Notes: a model not told the origin generated them from the sequence alone. A stretch of 64,000 bases of DNA from Janthinobacterium rivuli (GCF_009208735.1 NZ_WFLJ01000013.1:62001-126000), one strand, 5' to 3'; positions 33,135 through 41,596 are shown, counted from the first letter of the stretch. Program-made: numbers and translations.

Positions 33135-33773
33135 ATGGAAGCGGGAATCATACGGGTGCTATTGGTTGACGACCATGCCATCGCGCGCAATGGCGTGTCG
33201 CTGATGCTTGGCACGGCAGCGGACATTTGCGTTGGCGCCCAGGCGACGTCCTATGACGACGCGATCGAACGTATTACGTCCGAGGAATTCGATGTGGCCC
33301 TCATCGACATTGCGCTGCCGGGGAAAAGCGGCTTGCAACTGTTGCTAACCCTGCGCCTGGCCCGGCCGCGCATGGGGCTGATGATACTGAGTCATTATTC
33401 GGAAGAAATCTATGGCTTGCGCGCACTCAGCCTGGGGGCGTCTGGCTACCTGACCAAGGATGTGTCAGCCGACGTGCTTGTGCAGGCCGTGCGCAAGGTG
33501 GCATTGGGAGGGAAATATGTCAGCCCGGCGATGACGGACCGACTGGCAATGGTGGTTGCACAGGGCCCCGTGGGTGCGCACGAGAGCCTGTCCGAGCGCG
33601 AACTGCAAGTGTTCCAGCGCATCGCCGCTGGCCAGTCGCTGGTGCAGATCGGCGCCGCGTTGCAGTTGTGCCCGAATACCGTCACCAGCTATCGTGCGCG
33701 CATCCTGAAAAAGATGAAAATGGCATGTAACGCCGAGTTGACCCGCTATGCGCTGGAACTTGGCATGCTGTAG
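33135..33773 (+). CDS. Orphan NarL/LuxR-type response regulator
   Basis: This protein is 212 residues from MEAGIIRVLLVDDHAIARNG; an upstream ATG at 33117 adds six residues. It has a receiver domain with phospho-Asp in VALIDIALPGKSG and Lys in YLTKD, then a LuxR DNA-binding domain (LSERELQVFQRIAAGQSLVQIGAALQLCPNTVTSYRARIL). No kinase gene is adjacent; the PAS kinase at 29615 may serve both paralogous regulators. Confidence 0.92.
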   Translation: MEAGIIRVLLVDDHAIARNGVSLMLGTAADICVGAQATSYDDAIERITSEEFDVALIDIALPGKSGLQLLLTLRLARPRMGLMILSHYSEEIYGLRALSLGASGYLTKDVSADVLVQAVRKVALGGKYVSPAMTDRLAMVVAQGPVGAHESLSERELQVFQRIAAGQSLVQIGAALQLCPNTVTSYRARILKKMKMACNAELTRYALELGML

Positions 33774-33800
33774 GCGGGCGTGACGCGCGCAGGGGACCTG

Positions 33801-33822
33801 ACGTTCAGCAGCGACTGAACGT
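33801..33822. promoter_or_regulatory. Inverted repeat between regulator and RNase genes
   Basis: ACGTTCAG, six bases, CTGAACGT forms a perfect 8-bp-arm dyad 28 bp after the response-regulator stop and 22 bp before the next start. It could be a weak transcription terminator without a T-run or an operator for the RNase/phosphorylase pair. The sequence does not decide. Confidence 0.4.
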
Positions 33823-33843
33823 TGTACTGCTTGCTGGGGGACG

Positions 33844-35205
33844 ATGATGAAACTGACCTTTTTGGGTGCGACGGGGACGGTGACCGGTTCGAAATACCTG
33901 GTCACCAGCGGCAATGAGCGGATTCTGGTCGATTGCGGCCTGTTCCAGGGGTATAAGCAGTTGCGCTTGCGCAACTGGGCGGGCTTGCCGCTGGCACCGG
34001 CCGAGATCGGTGCCGTCGTGCTCACGCATGCCCACCTGGATCATAGCGGTTACCTGCCGCTGCTGGTGCGTGACGGCTTTCGTGGCAAGATCTATGCGAG
34101 TGCCGCGACATGCGACCTGTGCCGCATCATCTTGCCCGATAGTGGCCGCCTGCTGGAGGAGGAGGCCGAGTACGCGAATCGGCACGGCTTCAGCAAACAT
34201 CACCCCGCCTTGCCCCTGTACACCGAGGCCGATGCCGTCCTGGCGCTCGAACACCTTTCTCCCGTGGCGTTTGGCCAGCCCTTCACCATCGCTTCCTCCT
34301 TGCGCGTGGAACTGCAGCGTGCCGGGCATATCCTTGGCGCGGCCAGCGTGCTGCTGCAGGGGGAGGGCATCCGGGTGGTCTTTTCCGGTGATCTCGGGCG
34401 TCCGAACGATGTGCTCATGGCGCCACCCGAGTCCTTGCCGCAGGCCGACTATCTGGTCGTGGAATCGACCTATGGCGACCGGCGCCATGACGCCTGCGAC
34501 GCCATGGAACTGCTGGGCACGACCATCAGCGAGACTGCCGCGCGTGGCGGCGTGACGATCATTCCCGCCTTTGCCGTGGGACGCGCGCAGACCATACTGT
34601 ATGACGTGCATCTGCTCAAGCAGCGTGGCGTCATCCCGGCGCTGCCCGTTTACCTGAATAGTCCCATGGCGGTGGATGCCACCATGCTGTATCGCCGTTA
34701 TCCGCACGACCACCGCCTGACGCCAACCCAGTGCGAGGCCATGTCGCATGCGGCCACGATCGTCAACAGTGCGCAGGAGTCGATCGAGCTGAACCAGCGG
34801 CGCATGCCGATGGTGATCATCGCCGCCAGCGGCATGGCGACGGGAGGGCGCGTGCTGCACCATCTGAAGGCATTCGCGCCGGACCGCCGCAACAGCATCC
34901 TGTTTGCCGGTTTTCAGGCTGGCGGCACGCGCGGCGCCACGCTGGTCGCTGGCGCTGACGCCGTCAAGATCCATGGCGAGTATGTGCCGGTACGCGCCAC
35001 CGTGCGACAGATCAGCAACCTGTCCGCGCATGCCGATGGCGATGAGTTGATCGCCTGGATGGCGCCATTGCGGCAGGCGCCGCGCCACACTTTCATCACG
35101 CATGGCGAACCGGATGCCGCCGAAGCGCTGCGGCGGCGCATCGGCGAGCAACTGGGCTGGGAATGCAGTGTTCCCGCGTATGGCGATGAAGTGACGCTGA
35201 CATGA
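33844..35205 (+). CDS. Beta-CASP metallo-beta-lactamase-fold RNase (CPSF/RNase J-like)
   Basis: This 453-residue protein (start 33844 or 33847) has the metallo-beta-lactamase core: TFLGATGTVTGSKYL, the zinc motif THAHLDHSG, GAASV and FSGDLGR. The beta-CASP insert and motifs follow: ESTYGDR, IIPAFAVGRAQ and ASGMATGGRVLHHL, then a C-terminal FITHGEP with the last His ligand. Proteins with this plan are zinc-dependent RNA endo/exonucleases acting in the cytoplasm. Its stop overlaps the start of the thymidine-phosphorylase-like gene, so the two are co-translated. It may trim structured RNA or rRNA during stress; that is inference. Confidence 0.9.
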   Translation: MMKLTFLGATGTVTGSKYLVTSGNERILVDCGLFQGYKQLRLRNWAGLPLAPAEIGAVVLTHAHLDHSGYLPLLVRDGFRGKIYASAATCDLCRIILPDSGRLLEEEAEYANRHGFSKHHPALPLYTEADAVLALEHLSPVAFGQPFTIASSLRVELQRAGHILGAASVLLQGEGIRVVFSGDLGRPNDVLMAPPESLPQADYLVVESTYGDRRHDACDAMELLGTTISETAARGGVTIIPAFAVGRAQTILYDVHLLKQRGVIPALPVYLNSPMAVDATMLYRRYPHDHRLTPTQCEAMSHAATIVNSAQESIELNQRRMPMVIIAASGMATGGRVLHHLKAFAPDRRNSILFAGFQAGGTRGATLVAGADAVKIHGEYVPVRATVRQISNLSAHADGDELIAWMAPLRQAPRHTFITHGEPDAAEALRRRIGEQLGWECSVPAYGDEVTLT

Positions 35206-36743
35206 TACGCCGCGCGCCGTCCCTGCAGCACCAGGCGGTCGCCGCATCGGTGTTGCGCTTGCGGCGCCTCGGCATCGATACTTACCAGGAAGCCATCGCC
35301 TATATCCGCAGCGACAGCCCCGTCTGCAAGGCGGAAGGCTTCGAAGCGCGTTCGCGGCTGGTGCTGTGGTGCGGCGAGCGCAGGATCGTCGCGACCCTGA
35401 ATGTCGTGCACTTTCCATTGATCGACATGGATGAAATCGGCCTGTCGGAGGCCGCCTGGGCGGCGCTCGGGCAGGCCGACGGGCAGCTGGTGCAGGTTGG
35501 CCACGCGCCAGCGGTGGAATCGTTTTCGGCCGTGCGCGGCAAGATCTACGGCCGTCCCTTCGGCAACGAGGCAATCACGGCGATCATCAGCGACATCGCC
35601 GCCGGCGCGTATTCGGACATTGAACTGGCGACGCTGATCACGGCGTGCTCGGGCAGCCGGCTTGACCTGGCCGAAACGGCGGCATTGACGATGGCCATGG
35701 TCAATGCCGGGCAGCGCCTGCAGTGGGATGCTCCTGTCGTGGCGGACAAGCATTGCATCGGCGGCTTGCCGGGCAACCGCACCACGCTGCTGGTGGTGCC
35801 GATCGTCGCCGCCTGTGGCTTGCTGATACCCAAGACGTCCTCGCGCGCCATCACGTCGCCGGCCGGAACGGCGGATACGATGGAAACCCTGGCGCCCGTG
35901 GAATTGACGGCGCAGCAGATGCACCGCGTGGTGGAGCAGGAGGGCGGCTGCATCGCCTGGGGCGGGGCGGTATCGCTGAGCCCGGTGGATGACTTGCTGA
36001 TCCGCGTGGAGCGCCCGCTGGGGCTCGACAGCGACGGTTTGCTGGTCGCGTCCATCCTGTCGAAGAAGGCGTCGGCGGGCGCTACGCATGTGCTGATCGA
36101 CATGCCGGTGGGGCGCACCGCCAAGGTTCGCTCGCCCGAGGCTGCGGCAATCCTGGCCGCGCGCCTGGCGGAGGTCGCTCGCAGCCTGGGCATGGCGTTG
36201 CGCGTGCAGATGAGCGACGGCGTGCAGCCCGTTGGCCGCGGCATCGGTCCGGCGCTCGAAGCGCTCGACGTGCTGGCCGTGCTGCAGAATCACCGCGATG
36301 CGCCGGACGACTTGCGCCAGCGGGCCCTGGCGCTGGCCGCAGGCTTGCTGGAGTTGGCTGGCAAGGCGTCCCAGGGCGCCGGCATGGCCATGGCGGCCGC
36401 GGCCCTGGACAGCGGCGCTGCATGGCGCAAATTTCAGGCCATCTGCGCCGCCCAGGGCGGGATGCGCGCGCCGCCGCGCGCAGCCTTTACGCAACCATTG
36501 TGCGCGCTGCACGCCGGCACGGTCATGGCCATCGACAACCGTCTGCTCGCCCGCGCCGCCAAGCTGGCTGGCGCGCCCAAGACGCCGGCGGCAGGCATGG
36601 TGTTTCATGCGCCGCTGGGCACCGTGGTGGCGGTGGGGCAACCGCTGTTCACCTTGCATGCCGGTTCCCCCGGTGAGCTCGCTTATGCGCTTGCCTATGC
36701 ACAGGCGCAGGATAATCTCGTCACGATAGGCGACGCAGGATAA
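35202..36743 (+). CDS. Long-form thymidine/AMP phosphorylase family protein
   Basis: At 513 residues it is much longer than bacterial DeoA (about 440). It carries an N-terminal extension domain of about 90 residues as in archaeal AMP phosphorylases, followed by the PYNP helical domain (GRPFGNEAITAIISDIAAG), the glycosyl-transferase core (ADKHCIGGLPGNRTTLLVVPIVAACG, TSSRAITSPAGTADTMETLAPVEL) and the C-terminal PYNP domain (GTVVAVGQPLFTLHAGSPGELAYAL). The family cleaves nucleosides or NMPs with phosphate; long forms release base and ribose-1,5-bisphosphate. Coupled by ATGA overlap to the RNase gene, it could recycle RNA breakdown products. Substrate is inferred from length only. Confidence 0.85.
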   Translation: MIRRAPSLQHQAVAASVLRLRRLGIDTYQEAIAYIRSDSPVCKAEGFEARSRLVLWCGERRIVATLNVVHFPLIDMDEIGLSEAAWAALGQADGQLVQVGHAPAVESFSAVRGKIYGRPFGNEAITAIISDIAAGAYSDIELATLITACSGSRLDLAETAALTMAMVNAGQRLQWDAPVVADKHCIGGLPGNRTTLLVVPIVAACGLLIPKTSSRAITSPAGTADTMETLAPVELTAQQMHRVVEQEGGCIAWGGAVSLSPVDDLLIRVERPLGLDSDGLLVASILSKKASAGATHVLIDMPVGRTAKVRSPEAAAILAARLAEVARSLGMALRVQMSDGVQPVGRGIGPALEALDVLAVLQNHRDAPDDLRQRALALAAGLLELAGKASQGAGMAMAAAALDSGAAWRKFQAICAAQGGMRAPPRAAFTQPLCALHAGTVMAIDNRLLARAAKLAGAPKTPAAGMVFHAPLGTVVAVGQPLFTLHAGSPGELAYALAYAQAQDNLVTIGDAG

Positions 36744-36784
36744 GCCCCGGCCTGGCCGGCGCTGGAGCGGGCTTGCGCGCGTGC

Positions 36785-37228
36785 TCAGGCCGCGCGAAAG
36801 ACCAGTACCGGCACGGGGCTGTGCACGAGGACCTTGTGTGTTTCGCTGCCCAGCAGCACGCCTTTCAAGCCGAATTTGCTATGCGTGCCCATGGCGATCA
36901 GGTCGCAGCCGTTTGCCTGGGCGGCATCGAGTATTTTTTCATGGGGGGAATCGGAGCGCGTCAGGAAGGTGCCGCATTCGACGCCCGCTTCGCGTGCCTG
37001 GGTGCTGACGAAGTCGAGTATTTTCTTGCCGTTTTGCATGCTTTCTTCCAGATACGTTGCGCGGGTCGCCTCCAGCATATCGGTATTCTGCGTGATGACG
37101 TGAAAATCCGGCACTACGTGCAGGGCGGTAATGCGCGCGCCGCACGAGCGCGCCAGGGCGATGGCCGACAGCAGCGCAGGCCGCGAGGCGGGAGAACCGT
37201 CCGTTGGAACCAGTATGTGCTTGAACAT
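36785..37228 (-). CDS. Universal stress protein, single domain
   Basis: This 147-residue UspA protein starts at MFKHILVPTDGS, chosen for the GGAGAG site. The C-terminal nucleotide motif is slightly degenerate: G-x2-S-x9-G-S in GTHSKFGLKGVLLGS instead of G-x2-G-x9-G-S. Usp proteins act in the cytoplasm to prolong survival under growth arrest or anoxia. A perfect FNR box 60 bp upstream fits the anaerobic induction known for some Usps in pseudomonads. It is the last gene of the minus-strand block SYLF2, two Crp/Fnr genes and Usp, but has its own box. Confidence 0.92.
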   Translation of the reverse strand: MFKHILVPTDGSPASRPALLSAIALARSCGARITALHVVPDFHVITQNTDMLEATRATYLEESMQNGKKILDFVSTQAREAGVECGTFLTRSDSPHEKILDAAQANGCDLIAMGTHSKFGLKGVLLGSETHKVLVHSPVPVLVFRAA

Positions 37229-37288
37229 GGTGCTCTCCTCGAACTTGTTGTGGAGTGTCCAGTGTGCCGTTGATACTGCAGAGAAACC

Positions 37289-37302
37289 ATGATCCAGATC
37301 AT
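37289..37302 (-). promoter_or_regulatory. FNR-type box upstream of the single-domain Usp gene
   Basis: ATGAT-CCAG-ATCAT is a perfect palindrome in its half sites and fits the window consensus. It overlaps the stop codon of the upstream Crp/Fnr gene and lies 60 bp before the Usp start codon, a typical class II distance. Confidence 0.75.
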
Positions 37303-38096
37303 TCTGGCGGTAGCAAATGTATGCCAGGCATGGTCGTGCCCGCGCCTCCTTTCGAGGAAGGAGGCTGCCCTGCGGCAATCTGAAGCAGGCCAGGGCCGTC
37401 GAGCAGGCGCAGCTGACGATATCTGACGGAAATGATGCCGAGCTTCTGCAGCCGCGAGAGCATGCGCGTGACCGTGGCGTGCGTCAGGTCCAGATAGTCG
37501 GCAATTTCCTTGCGCGACAAGGCAAGGTGCAACTCAGGCACCTGATGAGCCTGGTCGATGTCATTCCAGTCCTGGTGCGACAGGAATTGCGCGAATTTCT
37601 GTTCCGCATAGTCGCACCGGACCAGCAGGGCCAGCGCCTGCTGTTGCGCCAGTTGCTTGCTCAGCCGGCATTCCAGCACGCGTGCAAGGTCAGGAAAATG
37701 CCGAGCCGCTTCGATGAGTTGCGGATAGGAAAACTCGCACACCGTGCTATCGCAGAGCGCCGTCGTTGAGTCGGTGTAGTGGTCGAGGTCAAGGCTGTCG
37801 AGCCCCAGCAGGTCGCCTTTCCTGGCGAACCTGGTAATACACGGTCTTCCATGCGGGTCTGCCTGAAAGGACTTGAACTGGCCACTGCGAATGGCATACC
37901 AGCGCCCGTGCACTGATTCGTTGATTCCTTGTAAGGTATCCCCCCGCGCCAGATGATGCTGCTGCAGCACAAGGCCGCTGACCCTGGCGCAATCCGCGTC
38001 GCTCATGCCCGTCGGCAAGCAAACGCCGCGACTGCCGCATTCGCCGCATGGAAGCGGGGATGCCGCTTCGCTGCCGTAACTGGAGGTGTCATACAT
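37299..38096 (-). CDS. Crp/Fnr regulator with FNR cysteines but altered recognition helix
   Basis: This 265-residue protein keeps four FNR-type cysteines: C-x2-C-x5-C in CGECGSRGVC and a fourth in DSTVCEFSY. It should hold an oxygen-labile [4Fe-4S] cluster. The recognition helix, however, reads THATVTRML where FNR has VETISRL, so the E and S that read TTGAT are replaced by A and T, with R kept. DNA specificity is probably changed. Its start lies 2 bp after the stop of the third Crp/Fnr gene, so both form one operon. Confidence 0.88.
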   Translation of the reverse strand: MYDTSSYGSEAASPLPCGECGSRGVCLPTGMSDADCARVSGLVLQQHHLARGDTLQGINESVHGRWYAIRSGQFKSFQADPHGRPCITRFARKGDLLGLDSLDLDHYTDSTTALCDSTVCEFSYPQLIEAARHFPDLARVLECRLSKQLAQQQALALLVRCDYAEQKFAQFLSHQDWNDIDQAHQVPELHLALSRKEIADYLDLTHATVTRMLSRLQKLGIISVRYRQLRLLDGPGLLQIAAGQPPSSKGGAGTTMPGIHLLPPE

Positions 38097-38098
38097 GA

Positions 38099-38815
38099 TT
38101 AGCTCTTCGACATGTGACTGGTGGCCAGGGGATGCTGGCCGGCATGCGGTGATGCGGGCGGCGCGACAGTCGCGATGGTTTCCATTGCGCTTGCATCGCG
38201 TAGCGTGATGTCGCGGTTTTCCAGCACAATGAGGCCGTCCTGCTTGAATTGGTGCATGACCCTGCTGACGCTTTCCGGCGACAGGTGCAGGTAATTGCCG
38301 ATGTCGCAGCGCGACATGGGCAGGCGATAGCGTGGCGGCGTGCCTTCCAGCCTGCTGTGCCGTTTGGCCTGGTCGAGCAGAAAGGCTGCCAGCCGCTGCT
38401 CGGCCGTGGTGTGATGCAGCTGGGCTGTGCTGGCGCGCATTTTCCGTATGCTTTGCGCAAGCAGGCGGTGCAATAAGGTCAGTTGCTGGCGCAATATGGC
38501 GTGGCTGATCGCATACACTTCACTGTCTTCCAGCGCCACGGCGGTACAGGTATGCCTGACAAGGCCGATGCTGTCGAGTGCCAGGAAGTCTCCGCGTGCA
38601 GGGAAACTGGTGATTTTTCTCGCGCCCGTCTCATCCGTACAATAGTGCTTGAAACTGCCGGCGTGGATGAAAAATACATAGTCAGCGACGGGATCGCCGG
38701 AACGATACAGGCTGGTATTGCGCTGGATCCACTGGCGCTGCCCGCCGGCGGCGTGATCGAGCAGCAGGCGCGCATGGGGCTCCCCGGAAGCGGCTGGTGT
38801 CATGTCGTCATGCAT
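38099..38815 (-). CDS. Crp/Fnr regulator lacking the FNR cysteine cluster
   Basis: This 238-residue protein starts at MHDDMTPAASG, for which GAGGA sits four bases upstream (an earlier ATG at 38833 adds six residues). It has a cNMP-type beta-roll, dimer helix and helix-turn-helix. The recognition helix SPESVSRVM keeps E-x2-S-R, so it should bind FNR-like sites. The N-terminal cysteine cluster is missing, so it cannot sense oxygen as FNR does and may sense NO, heme or redox state like DNR/NnrR proteins. It is first in an operon with the next Crp/Fnr gene and follows SYLF copy 2 by 83 bp. Confidence 0.88.
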   Translation of the reverse strand: MHDDMTPAASGEPHARLLLDHAAGGQRQWIQRNTSLYRSGDPVADYVFFIHAGSFKHYCTDETGARKITSFPARGDFLALDSIGLVRHTCTAVALEDSEVYAISHAILRQQLTLLHRLLAQSIRKMRASTAQLHHTTAEQRLAAFLLDQAKRHSRLEGTPPRYRLPMSRCDIGNYLHLSPESVSRVMHQFKQDGLIVLENRDITLRDASAMETIATVAPPASPHAGQHPLATSHMSKS

Positions 38816-38898
38816 CACGTCCTCGCAGACCATGGCGCGCGAACCAGCCGCCCATGCATCAGGATAGTCAGGGAAAGCATCGCCTCAGGCTCCCGCCG

Positions 38899-39630
38899 CT
38901 AGGGGGCCGGCGCACTGGCGGTGGCAAGCGCTTGCTGCAGCCCCTGGGCCTGGTCGTTGCTGACGCGATCCGCCAGCACGTCGCCAGCGGACAGCGTGCG
39001 GTGGTAGTAGGCGTTGGTCAATTGCTCGTCGTAGCGGATATCGTCCACGCTGACGGCAGCCACATCGGCAAAAATGCCTTTCGCGCTCGACCAGGCGATC
39101 ACGTCGCCCTTGCCAACGGTGCCGCGTGCCACTTTTTGCCAATTGCGGACAGTCAATCCGGCATCCGCACTGACGGAAAAGCTATTGCGCTGCAGGAATT
39201 GCTGCATTGCCTTGTCGTTGAGCAGCACGAAGACGAATGGTCCCGCTTCCACGCCGGCCTGCAGGCCGATGCCCAAGGTACCCAGTTTGAAGAAGGCCGG
39301 AGCGCTCCAGCTGCCGTTGTCGCGTTTGCGCAGCAGCACGCCGGTGCCCCCGCTGGCGCCGACGGCCAGCGCCGCACGGCGGTAGGAGGGCAGAATGAAG
39401 ACCCCCTTCGACCAGCGCAGCGCTTCCGTCATGAGCGGATCCTTCTCCAGAACGGCGACAGCCGTGCGCGCGCTGTCGATATGCTGATTTGCCATCGCCT
39501 GCAACTGTACCCTTGCCATCTCCTGATCGTGCGCAAGTCCAACCTTCGGCTGCGATTGGGCAATCATCGGCGCGCAAGCGAGCAGTGCGCCGCACAGCAG
39601 GCTGCCAAGCGGTTTCACGTGGGCAATCAT
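38899..39630 (-). CDS. SYLF-domain (Ysc84-like) exported lipid-binding protein, copy 2
   Basis: This 243-residue protein starts at MIAHVKPLG after an AGGAG site. It has a signal peptide (LLCGALLACAPMIAQS) and a SYLF domain (GVFILPSYRRAALAVGASGG, GLQAGVEAGPFVFVLLND, VGKGDVIAWSSAKGIFADV). It is clearly paralogous to 18207-18935 over its length. An exact FNR box lies 65 bp upstream. In the minus-strand order it precedes the two Crp/Fnr genes, so reduced oxygen may raise both this protein and the regulators. Confidence 0.88.
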   Translation of the reverse strand: MIAHVKPLGSLLCGALLACAPMIAQSQPKVGLAHDQEMARVQLQAMANQHIDSARTAVAVLEKDPLMTEALRWSKGVFILPSYRRAALAVGASGGTGVLLRKRDNGSWSAPAFFKLGTLGIGLQAGVEAGPFVFVLLNDKAMQQFLQRNSFSVSADAGLTVRNWQKVARGTVGKGDVIAWSSAKGIFADVAAVSVDDIRYDEQLTNAYYHRTLSAGDVLADRVSNDQAQGLQQALATASAPAP

Positions 39631-39695
39631 GACGATACTCCTGGTTAAATGGGGCAACTGCCTTTCACACTACAGGCAGGCAGCCTCCGCCTGCC

Positions 39696-39709
39696 ATGAT
39701 CTGTATCAA
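39696..39709 (-). promoter_or_regulatory. FNR-type box upstream of SYLF copy 2
   Basis: On the minus strand it reads TTGAT-ACAG-ATCAT, an exact consensus match. A TAGTGT hexamer follows about 23 bp downstream, consistent with a class II promoter. Confidence 0.72.
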
Positions 39710-39799
39710 TACCTTGCCTGAATAGTGTTACGCAACCGGTGTGCCATCCGCGACGGTAATCGGCGACAGGCAGCGTCTGTCTGCCGATTACCGTCGCTC

Positions 39800-39813
39800 T
39801 TGATATCGATCAT
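39800..39813 (+). promoter_or_regulatory. FNR-type box upstream of Hsp20 copy 2
   Basis: TTGAT-ATCG-ATCAT is an exact consensus match 106 bp before the Hsp20 start codon. A TATAGT hexamer lies 31 bp downstream. It and the box at 39696 are divergent and about 90 bp apart, so each gene has its own. Confidence 0.72.
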
Positions 39814-39919
39814 TTTTCAAGCAGACAGGCGCAAGCTGGCCCCTTATAGTGAGTTTGGGTACACGGCTGCCGTTGCCCGGCTTTAATTTGCGGCAGCGAC
39901 TTTTTCAGGAGGCAAAGAG

Positions 39920-40369
39920 ATGGCACACCACATGACGCATTTTGATCCGCTCAGCGACATCGCAAGGTTCGATCCCTTGCGCAGCATGGATGATTTCTTC
40001 AAGGATATGGGTTTCAAGGATGCGCTGAAGGATTTTTCCCGACCGTCGCCAATCCGGCTCGACGTTACGGAAAGCGAGCTAGCCTACCTGATCAAGGCTG
40101 AATTGCCAGGCTTTAAGGTGGAGGATATCTCGGTGGAGATCGATGGCAACCGCGTTTCGATCTCGGCCGAATCGAGGCAGGAACGCGAAGAGGGAAATGG
40201 TCAGAAGGTCGTGCGCCGCGAGCGCCATGTGGGACAGTATTTCCGCAGTTTCTCGCTGGGACAGGACATCGATGCCGACAAGGCCGAAGCCAAGTACCGT
40301 GACGGCGTACTGGATCTGGAGCTGCCCAAGCTGGTTGGTGGCAGCGCGAAGCGCCTGCAGATCAGTTAA
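39920..40369 (+). CDS. Hsp20 / alpha-crystallin small heat-shock protein, copy 2
   Basis: This 149-residue protein has an AGGAGG site. It has an alpha-crystallin domain with LIKAELPGFKVEDISVEIDGN, HVGQYFRSFSLGQDID and the C-terminal GVLDLELPKL signature. The N-terminal DPLSDIARFDPL parallels copy 1 at 26599, so they are paralogues. It stands between an FNR box and the nitroreductase gene, which starts seven bases after its stop, so both are probably one transcript induced at low oxygen. Confidence 0.92.
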   Translation: MAHHMTHFDPLSDIARFDPLRSMDDFFKDMGFKDALKDFSRPSPIRLDVTESELAYLIKAELPGFKVEDISVEIDGNRVSISAESRQEREEGNGQKVVRRERHVGQYFRSFSLGQDIDADKAEAKYRDGVLDLELPKLVGGSAKRLQIS

Positions 40370-40376
40370 GGAAACA

Positions 40377-41054
40377 ATGGCCAGCCGATTTTCACGCAAT
40401 GGAGGGGACGTGAAGAAAAATGCATTCACAAGCGAGCCTTTGCCGTTGATGGGGCCGGCTACGTTCGAACTCGACGCCGATATCAGTGCCTTGGGCATGG
40501 CCCTCATTGAGGTGTTGAAATTGCGCCAGTCGCAGCGCGACTTCAGCGAGCGCGAGCTGTCCTGGTACCGGCTGTCGCGCCTGCTGTGGGCCGCCGATGG
40601 CTGCAACCGTCCGGGTACCGGTTACCGGACGGCTCCTTCCGTCTGCAACGCGCAGGAAATTGACATCTATGTCGCCATGTCCAGCGGCCTGTATCGCTAT
40701 GATCCGCTTGCACCGTCATTGCGGCAACTGAGCGCCGTCGATGTCCGGCCCGTGACGGGCAAGCAGGATTTCGTGGCGAAGGTGCCCGTCAACCTGCTGT
40801 ACGTTGCCAATTTGTCGCGCATGCCGCCCGAGGAGCAAGCCAGGCAGTTGCTGTTTGCCGCCCTCGATGCCGGTCACATCAGCCAAAACGTTTACCTGTT
40901 CTGCGCCGCCGAGGGCCTGGCGGTGGTATCGCGTGGCTGGTTCGACCAGGGGGAGCTCGCCACAGCCATGGGCCTGGCGGATGGACACCACGTGGTGCTG
41001 GCGCAGTCGGTCGGTTATCCGCAGGGCGTGGCCGCGCCAGCGCGCTATTCCTGA
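40377..41054 (+). CDS. Nitroreductase-family (SagB-like) flavoprotein
   Basis: This protein is 225 residues from the ATG at 40377; a GTG at 40410 has a stronger GGAGGGG site and may be the true start. The flavin-binding LRQSQRDFSERELS near residue 48 and TAPSVCNAQEIDIYV are typical of the SagB/thiazole-oxidase branch of nitroreductases, as is QNVYLFCAAEGLAVVSRGWF near the C-terminus. The family binds FMN and uses NAD(P)H. The substrate is unknown. It is co-directional with and nearly touching Hsp20 copy 2. Confidence 0.85.
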   Translation: MASRFSRNGGDVKKNAFTSEPLPLMGPATFELDADISALGMALIEVLKLRQSQRDFSERELSWYRLSRLLWAADGCNRPGTGYRTAPSVCNAQEIDIYVAMSSGLYRYDPLAPSLRQLSAVDVRPVTGKQDFVAKVPVNLLYVANLSRMPPEEQARQLLFAALDAGHISQNVYLFCAAEGLAVVSRGWFDQGELATAMGLADGHHVVLAQSVGYPQGVAAPARYS

Positions 41055-41126
41055 ATGGCAGGAATACCTGGGCCAGGCTGGCCAGGCGCGGCCCCTGGTC
41101 CCCGGTGGCGAAAGCATGGCCGTTTC

Positions 41127-41492
41127 CTAGGCTGCGATCTTCTGCCACCGTTTGTAGCCATCGTAGAGCGATGAACTGCTGCCTTCCACCATGCTGCGCT
41201 GCATGTCCAGCAGGATGGCGAACAGATTGGCGCGGTATTCATCGCCCAGCGTGCATTGCGCCTTCAAACTGGCCGGATCGAACTCGTACAGATGGGCGAC
41301 GCCTTTCTGTTGTACGCGCTGCAGCAGCATGTCCATGTTGGCCTGTGACAAGTCCCGCAGGTAATGCAGGGTCAGGCGCGCGGCGTCGGCGCCATTGTCG
41401 AACGTGTGCTGGGCCATCGCATTGTAGTGATCGAGCAAGCTGCTGCTGCCCGTGGCGAGCAGGTTGGCAAATTTGAGGTTGACTTCGGGCAT
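41127..41492 (-). CDS. Phasin-like small helical protein
   Basis: This 121-residue all-helical protein starts MPEVNLKFANLLATGSSSLLDHYNA. GGAGAG precedes the ATG. Length, helical amphipathic pattern and the presence of a PhbB-like reductase in the same island suggest a phasin, a protein that coats polyhydroxybutyrate granules. The sequence is too diverged for certainty; a simple hypothetical protein is the alternative. An FNR-type box lies 105 bp upstream. Confidence 0.6.
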   Translation of the reverse strand: MPEVNLKFANLLATGSSSLLDHYNAMAQHTFDNGADAARLTLHYLRDLSQANMDMLLQRVQQKGVAHLYEFDPASLKAQCTLGDEYRANLFAILLDMQRSMVEGSSSSLYDGYKRWQKIAA

Positions 41493-41596
41493 GTTGGCTC
41501 TCCAGCGTTGGCGTGTCGCGGCACGCAGGGTCTGCTGCAGGAAACGCAGTGATGACGTCAGTGTAGCGGCCGGTTTTCACAACGGAAGGTGGGGAA

